Shown one piece after another: positions 36,628 through 47,785 of a stretch of 64,000 nucleotides of DNA. The notes beneath the pieces were generated by a model. That model saw nothing but the letters and a program-made list of their open reading frames with translations, was not told where the DNA came from and made no database searches. Source of the stretch: Deinococcus psychrotolerans (lineage in GTDB: Bacteria; Deinococcota; Deinococci; Deinococcales; Deinococcaceae); assembly GCF_003860465.1 (NCBI RefSeq), contig NZ_CP034183.1:1371001-1435000 (forward strand), read 5' to 3'. The position numbers were made by a program, and so were the translations under genes. The stretch's first letter is position 1. Each line of letters opens with the position of its first letter.

Positions 36628-37611
36628 CTAATAAACTTGCCCGCCTTCCCTGAGCAGCTGCGGTTCAGCGAACGCCCCTTCCTCTACCTCCGGCGACATC
36701 ACGATGACCTGCGGCGGGCAAGAACGGGCGCAGGCCGAGCAGCCGGTACACGAGGTCAAATCGAGGTGCAGAGTAATCAGGCCGTCGGGGTGGACTTCTC
36801 TGGCAATGGCTTCGGTGGGGCAGACGTTGGTGCAGACTGGGCAGTCGATGCAGCCGTCCAAGATGCGCGGCGCGGCCCAGATGACCAGCGTTTCCGGCGC
36901 GGGGGTGGGCTTCATGGCGCGGCGACGCCACAGCCACTCGGCAGGGCGGCGCTCTTCGGGCACGCTCCAGTCCACGAACGGCAGCGGGCTTTCGGGAATG
37001 ACCTGCGCGGCCATTCGGCTGGCGCTGCGGGCCAGCGCTCCGAACATGCCGCGCCGCGAAACCTGCGGCCCGCTGAGCTGCTCGCCCGCCGCCTTGCGGA
37101 TATTGACGCGGGCGGGCCTTCCTGTGGCGGCGCGGAGCTGCTGAGCGCTCTCCACTACTGCCGCGAGGCGCTCGGGCACGTCGGCGCGGCCCACCGTGCA
37201 AGTCGGGCAGTCACCGTGCAATAAGGTCAGCTCGATGCCCCACGCGCCCGAGGCCACCACCGCGCTCTGGTTTACGCGCCCAAGGCACGGCAGCGTCTGG
37301 CCGCCCGCGCCGCTCTGCGAGCAGGTCAGGGTGGCCCCGCCCTCGCCGTGCGCTTTGACGGCTCCCAGCGTGGCGCTCACGTCGTATTCCAGCGCTCCGG
37401 TGGGGCAGGCCTGTACGCATAAGCCGCAACTGGTGCATTTGGCCGGATCAATGCTCACGGCCCGGTCGATGCTGACCGCTTCGTGGGGGCAGGCCTGCTG
37501 GCAAAGGTCGCAGCCGCCCACCGCCAGCCGCTCCACCAGACAGCGCGGGCCGGTGTAGCGCGGCACGGGGTTGCCGTACTCGCCGAGCAATTTGAACATT
37601 CCCTCTAACAT
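36628..37611 (-). CDS. Multi-[4Fe-4S] ferredoxin with MvhD-like middle region
   Basis: A 327-residue iron-sulfur protein. Standard CxxCxxCxxxCP clusters occur at Cys59-69 and at two C-terminal sites (CIDCPVCTNVCP and CTGCSACARSCP). A fourth, at Cys34-Cys37-Cys41, lacks one cysteine and may use Cys24. The middle section has LPCLGRVNQ (Cys109) and GDCPTC (Cys135, Cys138), a pattern like hydrogenase/heterodisulfide-reductase iron-sulfur subunits. It is probably an electron carrier for an unidentified enzyme. It is followed by prpE and lies near mobA, but a functional link with molybdenum is only a suggestion. Confidence 0.72.
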   Translation of the reverse strand: MLEGMFKLLGEYGNPVPRYTGPRCLVERLAVGGCDLCQQACPHEAVSIDRAVSIDPAKCTSCGLCVQACPTGALEYDVSATLGAVKAHGEGGATLTCSQSGAGGQTLPCLGRVNQSAVVASGAWGIELTLLHGDCPTCTVGRADVPERLAAVVESAQQLRAATGRPARVNIRKAAGEQLSGPQVSRRGMFGALARSASRMAAQVIPESPLPFVDWSVPEERRPAEWLWRRRAMKPTPAPETLVIWAAPRILDGCIDCPVCTNVCPTEAIAREVHPDGLITLHLDLTSCTGCSACARSCPPQVIVMSPEVEEGAFAEPQLLREGGQVY

Positions 37612-37716
37612 GGGCCTTCTAGCATGCAGCTTCCATGCTCAGGATTATGCGCCGCGCTGGGTCTCAGAAAGATGACGCCGGGCCAGATTCTGATCAGCAG
37701 ATCAAAACCTGGCCGC

Positions 37717-38544
37717 TCACTGCCCAGCGCCAAACTCAGAATTGTCGCGCTTGAGGGCGGCCAGGGCTGGACGGGCAGCGGGCAGCAAGGCAAAGCGGCT
37801 GCCGTTAAAGGCGTAGGTCAGAAGGTAAGTTCGGCTGGGCGCGGCGCTCAACTTGCCCACACACGGATCGTGCGCTTTGGTGTCGTCGCGGGGGCGGGTA
37901 AAGGTCGCCGATTTGATCCTGACTTCCAGACCAGAGACGCTGCCAGATTTCGCCAGCAACTTCCAGTTCACAATCTGCTGAATGCTGCCGGTGGGTGAGC
38001 AGGCCTGAGAAGTGTCATAGGTGCTGAAAAAGTTCTGGGCCATCACGTCCGGTTTTGTCAGATCCAGCAGCACCAGATTCTCGACCACGGTGCCCATGCC
38101 GCTGTAACTGCCCTGACACAGCAGCAGGTCGCGTCCGTCTGAAGCGGCAACATTCAGGCATTGGCCGCTGCGAATCCCCTGAACGTAGCGCAGCAGCTTC
38201 CAGCTCGTCAGGCCCTGCCAGCGCAGCAGCAGGCTGCCCCCAAAGTTGTTGACGTGGGGTCCGCAGCCGCCCATATCGATCAGGGCGTCGGTGGCGCGGG
38301 GGTCGGCGAAATGGCCGTAAATTACCGTTGCCGGGCTGAAGGTGTCGCCCTGAGCGCCCGTGAACGCCGGGCAGGGCGTGCATTCTCCCGTCATCACTCC
38401 ACTTGAACAGACGGAGGCCAGCAGCTCACGGGCCACCTTGGGCGTAATCTTCTGGCTGCCCGCGCCTGCCCCTGCTCCCACTGAAGCCGCCTGAGCACTC
38501 AGCGCAGCCAACGTCAGCAGCGTCAGCGGAGCGCCCACCCTCAT
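37717..38544 (-). CDS. Exported cysteine-rich protein, last gene of the envelope operon
   Basis: A 275-residue protein with a signal peptide (PLTLLTLAALSAQAAS) and eight cysteines in the mature part, consistent with four disulfides in an extracytoplasmic protein. No family is recognised. It starts 10 bp after the TAXI-like gene stop, so it is the last member of the operon that runs from 40382 down to here. Its disulfide-rich nature suggests a secreted or periplasmic structural or ligand-binding role. Confidence 0.65.
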   Translation of the reverse strand: MRVGAPLTLLTLAALSAQAASVGAGAGAGSQKITPKVARELLASVCSSGVMTGECTPCPAFTGAQGDTFSPATVIYGHFADPRATDALIDMGGCGPHVNNFGGSLLLRWQGLTSWKLLRYVQGIRSGQCLNVAASDGRDLLLCQGSYSGMGTVVENLVLLDLTKPDVMAQNFFSTYDTSQACSPTGSIQQIVNWKLLAKSGSVSGLEVRIKSATFTRPRDDTKAHDPCVGKLSAAPSRTYLLTYAFNGSRFALLPAARPALAALKRDNSEFGAGQ

Positions 38545-38554
38545 GGGCCGGGCC

Positions 38555-39442
38555 TCATTTGTAGTCCGGCCAGCCCGCAGACTTGAAGGTCACGTCGTTC
38601 CACTTGGGGTGCATCCCCTCGTCTTCTTGGAGGCGGGTCAGTTTGTTTTTGGCACAGGCCTGGTACTTGAGCAGCTGCGCCCGCTTTTCCGGCGTTTTGA
38701 AATCGCGGGTCACCAGCAGGCTCTGCACGCTGTAGGTATCGACACTGGCTCCAAACTGCGGGTAAATCAGCTTGGCTTTTTGGTAAAAGTCCTTGACTTT
38801 GGCTGGGTCAATATCGAGCGGCAACAAGCTGTACTGCTGGGCGTCGAGCGCTTTGACCCAGTCGGCAGGCTGGCCCACCGCCGCCAGCACCGCGTCCACC
38901 GTGCCCGCCGAGAGGGCCGAGAGCGCCGCTTCACGGGTGGGAAAACTCACCACCTCGAAACTCACCCCCGCTTTGGCCCGCAGCACATTGGCCGTGACCA
39001 CGCTGCCGCCCCAAGCGCCCAGCTTTTTTCCGGCGAGCTGGCTGTAACTGGTGACGCCGCTCAAGCGCCCAAAGAAATTCTTGGTGGGCTTTTTGGCGAT
39101 CAAGTGAAGTTCTTCTTGATGCAGCGCCAAGAGGGTACGAATCCCTTTGGTACGCGCGTCGCCGTCGATTTGGTCGCGGGCCTTGAGCACGTCGAGTTGC
39201 ACGAAGGCCAGTGAAACTTGGTTGCTCAGCAGCAGATCCACGCTCTCCACACTGCCGGAAGTCTGCCGCTCGCGCAGCCACGACGCCGAGGTGCACACAT
39301 CGCCCAGATTCTTGTACATGGTGGCGTAGGTGCCGCCCTTGCTGCCGGTGGCGACATTCAGCACGGTGAGCGGCTGAGTCGACGGGGTTTGAGCAAAAGC
39401 TGCTCCAGTGAGCAGGGCGCACGCAAGCGCGAAACGTTTCAT
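38555..39442 (-). CDS. TAXI-family TRAP-type solute-binding protein
   Basis: A periplasmic binding protein of 295 residues with a signal peptide (FALACALLTGAAFAQ). The TAXI-family opening LNVATGSKGGTYATMYKNL and a SVESVDLLLSNQVSLAFVQ block, which sits at the ligand-binding cleft, are present. TAXI proteins normally feed a TRAP permease, but no 12- or 4-helix TRAP subunit is nearby. The start overlaps the stop of the 56-residue gene upstream (ATGA). It may therefore work as a sensor or scavenger rather than as part of a TRAP transporter. Confidence 0.8.
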   Translation of the reverse strand: MKRFALACALLTGAAFAQTPSTQPLTVLNVATGSKGGTYATMYKNLGDVCTSASWLRERQTSGSVESVDLLLSNQVSLAFVQLDVLKARDQIDGDARTKGIRTLLALHQEELHLIAKKPTKNFFGRLSGVTSYSQLAGKKLGAWGGSVVTANVLRAKAGVSFEVVSFPTREAALSALSAGTVDAVLAAVGQPADWVKALDAQQYSLLPLDIDPAKVKDFYQKAKLIYPQFGASVDTYSVQSLLVTRDFKTPEKRAQLLKYQACAKNKLTRLQEDEGMHPKWNDVTFKSAGWPDYK

Positions 39443-39609
39443 TTCAGCCCCTTATACGGATCGTTGGTCGTCGGACTCGAAGAGTTGGATGGGCCAGAAG
39501 AACCGGAAACGATGTTACCGAGCGCTCCGGTCTGGTCGAGATAGACCAGCCCCACGCACAGCAGCAAGACCACCAGCAGCACGCCGATCAGTACGCCGGG
39601 ACGCTTCAT
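39439..39609 (-). CDS. Small single-pass membrane protein (56 residues)
   Basis: Starts at ATG 39609, reads MKRPGVLIGVLLVVLLLCV, and stops at TGA 39441-39439. One hydrophobic helix (about residues 5-24) is followed by a Ser/Pro/Gly/Thr-rich tail. Both ends overlap neighbours by ATGA (39606-39609 and 39439-39442). Translational coupling on both sides argues strongly that it is real. It is an N-in membrane anchor with an exposed tail. No family recognised. Confidence 0.75.
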   Translation of the reverse strand: MKRPGVLIGVLLVVLLLCVGLVYLDQTGALGNIVSGSSGPSNSSSPTTNDPYKGLK

Positions 39610-40382
39610 TTTCGCTCGTTCCCAACGCTCACGCCCTCCAAGTTGGCCGACAGATCCGGCAGCGCCGTGCCGCCGATTCGGCGCTGTTGGTTGGCAGCCT
39701 GCGTGGTCAGCGCGGCGTCGAGCAGTTCGGCGGTGCGCCCAGAGCGGCGCGAAATTTCAGAAAGGGCCGCCTCGGTGGTGTGCTGCTCGGTGGGGCTGAG
39801 GCGGGCCATTTGCAGCGCTCCGGCCAAATTGCCCCGCGCTTCGGCTAACCGCATGTCGATCCGGGCTTTTTTGATGACCAGATCGAACTCGCGCAAATCG
39901 TCTTGCATGGTTGCGTAATACGTCTGGGCCTGCGAGAAGGCGGCGTTGCTGGCTTCCAGTTCCTGCTGCCAATTGCTGATGTCGGCTTCGGGCAACTGCC
40001 CCCGGCTCTCGTCGATGACCCGCTTGAAATCATGTAAGTATCCGCGTGCGTTGGCGAGTTGCTGGCCTTTTTGGGTGATCAGTTTTTCCATGTCGCCGCG
40101 CTTGGCAATCAAGGTTTCGATGGGCAGGGCGCGGGCCACCGTCTCCTCGACCTTGCTGCGCCCAGCCCGCAGGCCCAGCATGATAGCCGGCCACAGCACC
40201 ACGAAGGCCACGATGGCGATGACGAAGGCCGCGATGGTGACGGTAGTCAGCGCCACGTTGAACAAGGCGACGGCCGCGCCCGCGATGGCCGCCAGCACCA
40301 GCACGCCGATGACGGTGGTGACAACGATGTTCGGGCCTGATCTGACGGTCTGTATGGTTTGGGTGCCGGGTTTTTCGATCAT
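39606..40382 (-). CDS. Membrane-anchored coiled-coil protein, first gene of the envelope operon
   Basis: A 258-residue protein with two N-terminal helices (about 19-41 and 46-69) and a long Gln/Ala/Glu-rich coiled coil (about 80-220) on the same side. GGAGG lies before this ATG. The layout recalls stress-related membrane coiled-coil proteins of the PspA or XpaC/TelA neighbourhood, but I do not see a definite family signature. It begins an overlapping operon with a small membrane protein, a TAXI protein and a Cys-rich protein. Confidence 0.7.
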   Translation of the reverse strand: MIEKPGTQTIQTVRSGPNIVVTTVIGVLVLAAIAGAAVALFNVALTTVTIAAFVIAIVAFVVLWPAIMLGLRAGRSKVEETVARALPIETLIAKRGDMEKLITQKGQQLANARGYLHDFKRVIDESRGQLPEADISNWQQELEASNAAFSQAQTYYATMQDDLREFDLVIKKARIDMRLAEARGNLAGALQMARLSPTEQHTTEAALSEISRRSGRTAELLDAALTTQAANQQRRIGGTALPDLSANLEGVSVGNERK

Positions 40383-40502
40383 GGGTCTGCCTCCAGAGGG
40401 TAGGCCTTGTAAGGGATAGCCCACAAAGTTTCATCCCAGAATACGCGTTTGGACGGCCCGGCGTTCCGAACCGCGAGCGGCCGACCTCAGTAACTGGAAA
40501 CC

Positions 40503-40532
40503 CAAAAAACGCTCTCTCCAGCAGAGAGAGCG
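40503..40532 (-). terminator. Rho-independent terminator of msrA
   Basis: CGCTCTCTC/GGAGAGAGCG arms (minus strand) end in a T6 run, 18 bp after the msrA stop. Confidence 0.88.
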
Positions 40533-40549
40533 CTCAGGCCACTTGAAAC

Positions 40550-41119
40550 TCAGACGTTTAGATAGTGCGAATAGCTCTTGCGCATCTTGATGACTTTGGG
40601 CGTGATGACCGCCATGCAGTACGGCTGGGTGGGGTTGTTGGCGAAGTAGCTCTGGTGGTAGTCCTCGGCCACGTAGAACTGGGAAACCGGCTCTAGGGTA
40701 GTCACAATCGGCTGATCGTAGACGTGCTGGGCGCTCAGATCATCGATAAACGCCTGAACTTCAGCCTTTTCGGCGTCGGTCTGGTAAAACACGGCGGAGC
40801 GGTACTGGGTGCCGACATCGTGGCCCTGGCGGTTGAGCTGGGTGGGGTCATGGGTGGCGAAAAAGATACCCAGCACGTCGCGGTAGGGGATGACGCTGGG
40901 ATCAAAGGTCAGGCGCACGGCCTCGGCGTGACCGGTTCTGCCGGAGCAGACCTGGTTGTAGCTGGGGTTGGCGACGGAGCCGCCGATGTAGCCGCTCTCG
41001 ACTTTCGCGATGCCCTTGACGTTGTCAAACACCGCCTCGGTGCACCAAAAGCAGCCGCTGGCGAGAATGGCGGTTTGCAGGCTTGCAGACGAATCTGGGT
41101 TCAGGGTCGAATCGGTCAT
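40550..41119 (-). CDS. msrA: Peptide-methionine (S)-S-oxide reductase
   Basis: MsrA reduces S-methionine sulfoxide in proteins, an oxidative-damage repair function. The 189-residue protein has the catalytic [10 protein letters not shown] motif at 22-31 (nucleophile Cys23, next Cys26), plus [12 protein letters not shown] and the C-terminal [11 protein letters not shown]. The N-terminus has about 12 extra residues. It diverges from an MFS transporter and has a strong terminator. Confidence 0.96.
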   Translation of the reverse strand: MTDSTLNPDSSASLQTAILASGCFWCTEAVFDNVKGIAKVESGYIGGSVANPSYNQVCSGRTGHAEAVRLTFDPSVIPYRDVLGIFFATHDPTQLNRQGHDVGTQYRSAVFYQTDAEKAEVQAFIDDLSAQHVYDQPIVTTLEPVSQFYVAEDYHQSYFANNPTQPYCMAVITPKVIKMRKSYSHYLNV

Positions 41120-41236
41120 GCTCTTAGTTTGCCGCGTGGGAGCATTTCAGATGGCGCGAGTCGGCACGTTTGGCTGGGCTTAACTCTGCTCCGGGTTTTC
41201 TCTCAAGCGGCCCCCAACGGCGCTAGGCTGGCGGGC

Positions 41237-42427
41237 GTGACTGCTCCTGCTCCCCGCCTGACCCGTGCCACCATCACCTTGTTCTCCGTTTCGGTAGGCC
41301 TGATCGTGGCCAATTTGTACTACGCCCAGCCGCTGTTGCCGCAAATCGCCGCCGATTTTAAGGTGGACGTGGGCAGCGCCGCCCGCTTAGTCACCTGGAT
41401 TCAGCTCGGCTACGTCATGGGGATGGTGTTGGTGGTGCCGCTGGGCGACGTGCTCGACCGACGCAAGCTAACGCTCGGCTTGGTGGCGCTCAGCGTCGTG
41501 GGCCTGCTGGCGGTGGCGGCAGCCCCAGCGTTCTGGCTGTTCGCGCTGGCCTCGGTGCTGCTGGGCCTGACCACCGTGGGAGCGCAGGTCTTGGTGCCGT
41601 TCGCGGCCAGCCTCGCCGACGACGCCAACCGGGGCAAGGTAGTAGGCACGGTCATGAGCGGCTTGCTGCTGGGCATTTTGCTGGCCCGCACCGTCTCGGG
41701 AGTGCTGGCCTCGCTGCTGGGCTGGCGGCTGGTGTTTGTGGTGGCGGCGACCACACTGGCGCTGCTGTGGGCGCTGCTGCGGCGCGGCCTGCCCAGTCTC
41801 GCTCCGAGCCGCCGCTTGCCTTACCGCACGCTGCTGGCCTCGGTGCTTGAGCTGGTCATCAGCGAGCCCATACTGCGCCGCCGCTCGCTTTACGGGCTGC
41901 TGGCCTTCGCCGCCTTCAGCGTGTTCTGGACAAGCCTCTCCTTTTTGCTGGCCGGGCCGCCGTACTTTTACAACGAAGCTTTGGTGGGCCTGTTCGGTTT
42001 GGTGGGCGCGGTGGGAGCGCTGGCCGCTTCGTGGGCAGGCCGCCAGGCCGACGCGGGGCGCAGCCACTGGATTTCGGGGGTGATGGCCGCTTTGATTGCC
42101 GCCTCGTTCGGGCTGATCTGGTGGGGCCAGACCTCGCTGGCCGCGCTGATCGCGGGAGCGCTGCTGATGGATTTGGGCGTGCAGGCGCTGCACATCACCA
42201 ACCAGTCCGAGATCTACCGCCTGCGCCCTGAGGCCAGAAGCCGCCTGACCACCGTTTATTTGAGCAGTTATTTTGCGGGTGGGGTGCTGGGTTCGGCGCT
42301 CTCCAGCGTGGCTTACGTGCGTTACGGCTGGGCAGGGGTGTCGGTGCTGGGTATCCTCTTTGGGCTGGCCATTTTGGCAGTGTGGGCACTAGAAAAACCG
42401 CTTCAAGCTGTGCTCAACAAGCGCTGA
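41237..42427 (+). CDS. MFS transporter
   Basis: A 12-helix major facilitator protein of 396 residues. The motif-A-like loop GDVLDRRKLTLG lies between helices 2 and 3, and a SRTxSG-like loop (ARTVSGVL) follows. The GTG at 41237 is 7 nt after TAGGCT (41224-41229) and starts before the first helix; the frame is open 171 codons upstream but those residues are antisense to msrA. Probably an exporter (DHA family); substrate unknown. Confidence 0.88.
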   Translation: MTAPAPRLTRATITLFSVSVGLIVANLYYAQPLLPQIAADFKVDVGSAARLVTWIQLGYVMGMVLVVPLGDVLDRRKLTLGLVALSVVGLLAVAAAPAFWLFALASVLLGLTTVGAQVLVPFAASLADDANRGKVVGTVMSGLLLGILLARTVSGVLASLLGWRLVFVVAATTLALLWALLRRGLPSLAPSRRLPYRTLLASVLELVISEPILRRRSLYGLLAFAAFSVFWTSLSFLLAGPPYFYNEALVGLFGLVGAVGALAASWAGRQADAGRSHWISGVMAALIAASFGLIWWGQTSLAALIAGALLMDLGVQALHITNQSEIYRLRPEARSRLTTVYLSSYFAGGVLGSALSSVAYVRYGWAGVSVLGILFGLAILAVWALEKPLQAVLNKR

Positions 42428-42534
42428 GCATCCATCTTCAGGTTCAGGCACGGACGCCCGGTTCCGTTTCCAGTCTCAAGCAGAAATGATGACCAGATGA
42501 AACCCTGACAACATTTATGTTTTATGATGTAGTG

Positions 42535-44286
42535 ATGATTAAACCTACTCTGGCTCTGCTGACTTCAGCCCTGCTGCTCTCGGCCTGCACGACCACCACC
42601 ACCAATACCACTACTCCCAAGACCCCCGATCCGGTCAACATCACTATCCTCGGCCTCAACGACTTTCACGGCAACCTCGAACCCACCTCGTTTACCAAAG
42701 TGGGCGACACGGCGGCCATCAAGGCGGGCGGCGTGGCGGCCATTGCTTCAGAAGTCAACGACGCCAAGCTCAAAAACCCCAACACCATCTTGGTGGGCGG
42801 CGGCGACCTGATCGGCGCGAGTCCAGCCACCAGCAGCCTGCTGCGCGACGAACCCAGCGTGGTGGCCCTCAACAAAATCGGAATGCAGATCAGTGCGCTA
42901 GGCAACCACGAGTTCGATCAGGGCCTCAAAGAATTGTTCAGGATGCAAAACGGCGGCTGCGACAGCAACGACGCGGCCAAAGCCTGTAAATTTGACCCGA
43001 CGTTTGATGGAGCGAAGTTCAAATGGATCGGCGCGAACGTGGAATACAACGCCAGCAGCGGCAAAACCGGCACCCCCTTTGCGCCTTACATCATTCAGGA
43101 CATCGGCGGCGCGAAGATCGCCTTTATCGGGGCCGTGACCAAATCGGTAACGGGTCTGGTTTCGCCCGACGGCATCAAAGACCTCAACTTCCTCGACGAA
43201 GCCGCCTCGATTAACAAGTACATTCCCGAGATCAAAGCCAAAAACGTGGACGCCATCATCATGCTGATTCACGAAGGCGGCGAGATTTCCAAGGACAGCA
43301 AAGACACCTACGCCACCGTCGGTTGCAAGACCCTCGACGCGAGCAGCCCGATTGTCGCGATTGCCAAAAAAGTCGATCCGGCGGTCAGCGCCATCATCAG
43401 CGGACACAGTCACCAGGGCTACAACTGCCTCGTGCCCGACCCCACCGGCAAAGACCGCATCGTGATTCAGGGTGATTTCTACGGCCACCTGCTGCAAACC
43501 CTCAACCTGACGGTCGACAAAGCCAACCACAAGCCGCTCAGCGTTTCGGCCGCCAACTTGGTGGTCGACTACACCGCCCGCGAAACCAACAAGACCCTCA
43601 ATGCCGACATGCTGGCGCTGGTGGACAAGGCCAAAGCCAAAACCGACGCGGTCAAAGCCGTGCCCGTCGCTAACCTGGGTGTGCCTCAAATTCAGCGCGG
43701 TATCAGCAATGCCCGCAACACCGAGTCGGCCTTGGGCGACGTGATTGCCGACGCGCAGGTGTTTGCCACCCTGGCGCAGGGCACCCAGATTTCGCTGATG
43801 AACCCCGGCGGTATTCGTCAGGACTTGCCCGATACCGGCCAGATCAAAGCTGGAAACGCCATCAACTTCGGTGACGTGTACGCTGTGCAGCCGTTCGGCA
43901 ATACCTTGGTGGTCATCGATATGACCGGCCAGCAGATCAAAGACGTGCTGGAACAGCAGTGGATGAACGAAAACGCCACCGCCGTCAAGTTGTTGCAAGT
44001 CAGCGAGGGCTTTAGCTACAAGTACACCGACAGCGCTCCGGCAGGCAGCAAGATCAACATCGCCGACATCATGTTTGGCGGCAAGCCGATTGACCCCGCC
44101 GCCAAGTACCGCGTAGCGATCAACAGCTTCTTGGCAACCGGCGGCGACTTCTTCAGCGTCTTCACCAAGGGCACCAACAAAGTCGAACTCCCCAACCTCG
44201 TGGACGTGGACGCCCTCAACGTTTACCTGAAAGCCAAAGGCAGTACCCTAGACGGCAAAGTCAAGGGCCGGATCACCAAGCTGTAA
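42535..44286 (+). CDS. 5'-nucleotidase / 2',3'-cyclic phosphodiesterase lipoprotein
   Basis: A surface nucleotidase of 583 residues that salvages nucleotides. The signal ends in a lipobox Leu15-Ser-Ala-Cys18. The metallophosphatase part shows [28 protein letters not shown] and ISGHSHQG in order; the C-terminal 5'-nucleotidase domain starts near 370 ([14 protein letters not shown]). TATGAT (42523-42528) ends 6 nt before this ATG, so the start at 42535 and not 42517 is preferred. A strong terminator follows. Confidence 0.92.
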   Translation: MIKPTLALLTSALLLSACTTTTTNTTTPKTPDPVNITILGLNDFHGNLEPTSFTKVGDTAAIKAGGVAAIASEVNDAKLKNPNTILVGGGDLIGASPATSSLLRDEPSVVALNKIGMQISALGNHEFDQGLKELFRMQNGGCDSNDAAKACKFDPTFDGAKFKWIGANVEYNASSGKTGTPFAPYIIQDIGGAKIAFIGAVTKSVTGLVSPDGIKDLNFLDEAASINKYIPEIKAKNVDAIIMLIHEGGEISKDSKDTYATVGCKTLDASSPIVAIAKKVDPAVSAIISGHSHQGYNCLVPDPTGKDRIVIQGDFYGHLLQTLNLTVDKANHKPLSVSAANLVVDYTARETNKTLNADMLALVDKAKAKTDAVKAVPVANLGVPQIQRGISNARNTESALGDVIADAQVFATLAQGTQISLMNPGGIRQDLPDTGQIKAGNAINFGDVYAVQPFGNTLVVIDMTGQQIKDVLEQQWMNENATAVKLLQVSEGFSYKYTDSAPAGSKINIADIMFGGKPIDPAAKYRVAINSFLATGGDFFSVFTKGTNKVELPNLVDVDALNVYLKAKGSTLDGKVKGRITKL

Positions 44287-44312
44287 GGCTAAAACCCACT
44301 CGACTTCTTTTC

Positions 44313-44350
44313 AGCCGGAACACTCGGACTTACCACCGTGTTCCGGCTTT
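44313..44350 (+). terminator. Rho-independent terminator of the nucleotidase gene
   Basis: An 11-bp stem AGCCGGAACAC/GTGTTCCGGCT is followed by TTTG, 27 bp after the stop. The T-run is short but the stem is strong. Confidence 0.8.
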
Positions 44351-44426
44351 GCTGTGCCTTCTCTGCCTAAGCCCGCCTTCATCCAACTCTGGCTTTTTTA
44401 TTGCCCCACCGTTATCTACTTCATCC

Positions 44427-45170
44427 ATGGACATCTTGAATATGCTCGGCCTCGGCCAAAACCAAACCGCTCAGCTCGGTCAGCAGCTCGGCGTGGCCCC
44501 AGACCAAATGAACTCGGCGCTCGAAGCCGCCGTGCCACTGCTCATTAGCCAGATGGGCCACAATGCCCAAGATCCGCAGGGCGCGGCCTCGCTCTCGCAG
44601 GCGCTCGACCAGCACGACGGCAGCGCCATCGATAACCTTCAGCAGGGCAACTTGCCTAACTTGGACGACGGCCAAGCCATTACGCGCCACGTCTTTGGCG
44701 GCAACCAGAACTCGGCCGTCAACGCGGTAAGCCAGCGGGCCGGAATCAGCCCACAGCTCGCCATCCAGATTATTTCTATGGCCGCGCCGCTGGTGCTGGG
44801 CTACCTCAGCCGCAACCGGGGCGCGGGCGGCGGCGGTATGGGCGGCAATCTGGGCGGTCTGGGCAGCATTCTCGGCAGTGTGCTGGGCGGCGGCGCGGCG
44901 GGCGGCCTCGGCAGCATTTTGGGCAGCGTCTTGGGCGGCGGCTCACAGCCCCAGCAGCCCCAATATCAACAACCCCAGCAAAGCTCCGGCGGCTTGGGCG
45001 ACCTCGGCGGAATGCTCGGCAGCATTTTTGGCGGCGGGCAGCAAAATAGCCAGCCTCAGAGCAACCAAATGGGCGGCGGCGTGGGCCTGGAGCCTGTTGG
45101 GCAGCAATCTCAGCAGAGCGGCAACCCCTTAGAAGACTTGATTGGAATGTTTGGCGGCAACCGGCGCTGA
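44427..45170 (+). CDS. DUF937 protein with Gly/Gln-rich repeats
   Basis: The 247-residue protein begins with a DUF937-type helical region (MDILNMLGLGQNQTAQLG... up to about residue 135). The C-terminal half is Gly/Gln/Ser-rich with a 15-residue tandem unit 'GGLGSILGSVLGGG' repeated and a shortened copy later. The start at 44427 begins the helical domain. Low-complexity tails of this type may mediate assembly. The function of DUF937 is not established. Confidence 0.72.
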   Translation: MDILNMLGLGQNQTAQLGQQLGVAPDQMNSALEAAVPLLISQMGHNAQDPQGAASLSQALDQHDGSAIDNLQQGNLPNLDDGQAITRHVFGGNQNSAVNAVSQRAGISPQLAIQIISMAAPLVLGYLSRNRGAGGGGMGGNLGGLGSILGSVLGGGAAGGLGSILGSVLGGGSQPQQPQYQQPQQSSGGLGDLGGMLGSIFGGGQQNSQPQSNQMGGGVGLEPVGQQSQQSGNPLEDLIGMFGGNRR

Positions 45171-45258
45171 GCGCGTCTGAGCAGCTTGCCAAACGAGCTT
45201 AAAGTGATGGTAAGCTTTGGCGCATCTCCCATCACCTTGCTGGGCCTAGAATCTTGGT

Positions 45259-45357
45259 ATGGGCCTCAAGGAATTCATCGAATGGTTGCGTGAAACGTTG
45301 CGTAATCCGGGCGGTCAGCCGCAGCCGGTTCCGGTGCCCGTTCGCGTCAAGCGCTAA
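45259..45357 (+). CDS. Putative leaderless 32-residue small protein
   Basis: ATG 45259 to TAA 45355-45357, an amphipathic start (MGLKEFIEWLRETLRN) and a Pro/Val-rich basic end (PQPVPVPVRVKR). TAGAAT (45247-45252) ends 6 nt before the ATG, and a strong terminator follows 26 bp after the stop. A short inverted repeat (45204-45210 with 45229-45235) lies upstream. Promoter, frame and terminator together suggest an independent gene. The amphipathic helix could bind a membrane or protein partner. Below the size normally annotated. Confidence 0.65.
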   Translation: MGLKEFIEWLRETLRNPGGQPQPVPVPVRVKR

Positions 45358-45382
45358 CAATCTCTGCTCCTCAACTTATCCC

Positions 45383-45421
45383 CGCTCCCTTCTGGCCTTT
45401 TGCCGGTGGGGAGCGTTTTTG
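45383..45421 (+). terminator. Rho-independent terminator of the small gene
   Basis: A 7-bp stem CGCTCCC/GGGAGCG is followed by TTTTT. Confidence 0.85.
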
Positions 45422-45483
45422 CTGACTCACCGCTCAGACACACATGACAGACATCTGCCGCCGCAATTCGCTATCTTGGCGGG

Positions 45484-47718
<2,235 letters not shown>

Positions 47719-47785
47719 GGCGTAAGCGGAGCGACGCCCTCAGCCCGGTCACCCTTTAAGCCGCCCAGCCGCTAAGCTGGTGGCA

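Noticed and set aside
40724..41236. N-terminal extension of the MFS gene
   Set aside because: The region is antisense to msrA, and the first helix starts after GTG 41237, which follows a TANNNT box.
42511..42534. Possible RDRM upstream of the nucleotidase
   Set aside because: TTATG occurs, but the second arm is missing; the TATGAT is better read as a -10 box.
42898..43998. A 366-codon minus-strand frame opposite the nucleotidase
   Set aside because: Antisense shadow; no start signal and no family resemblance.
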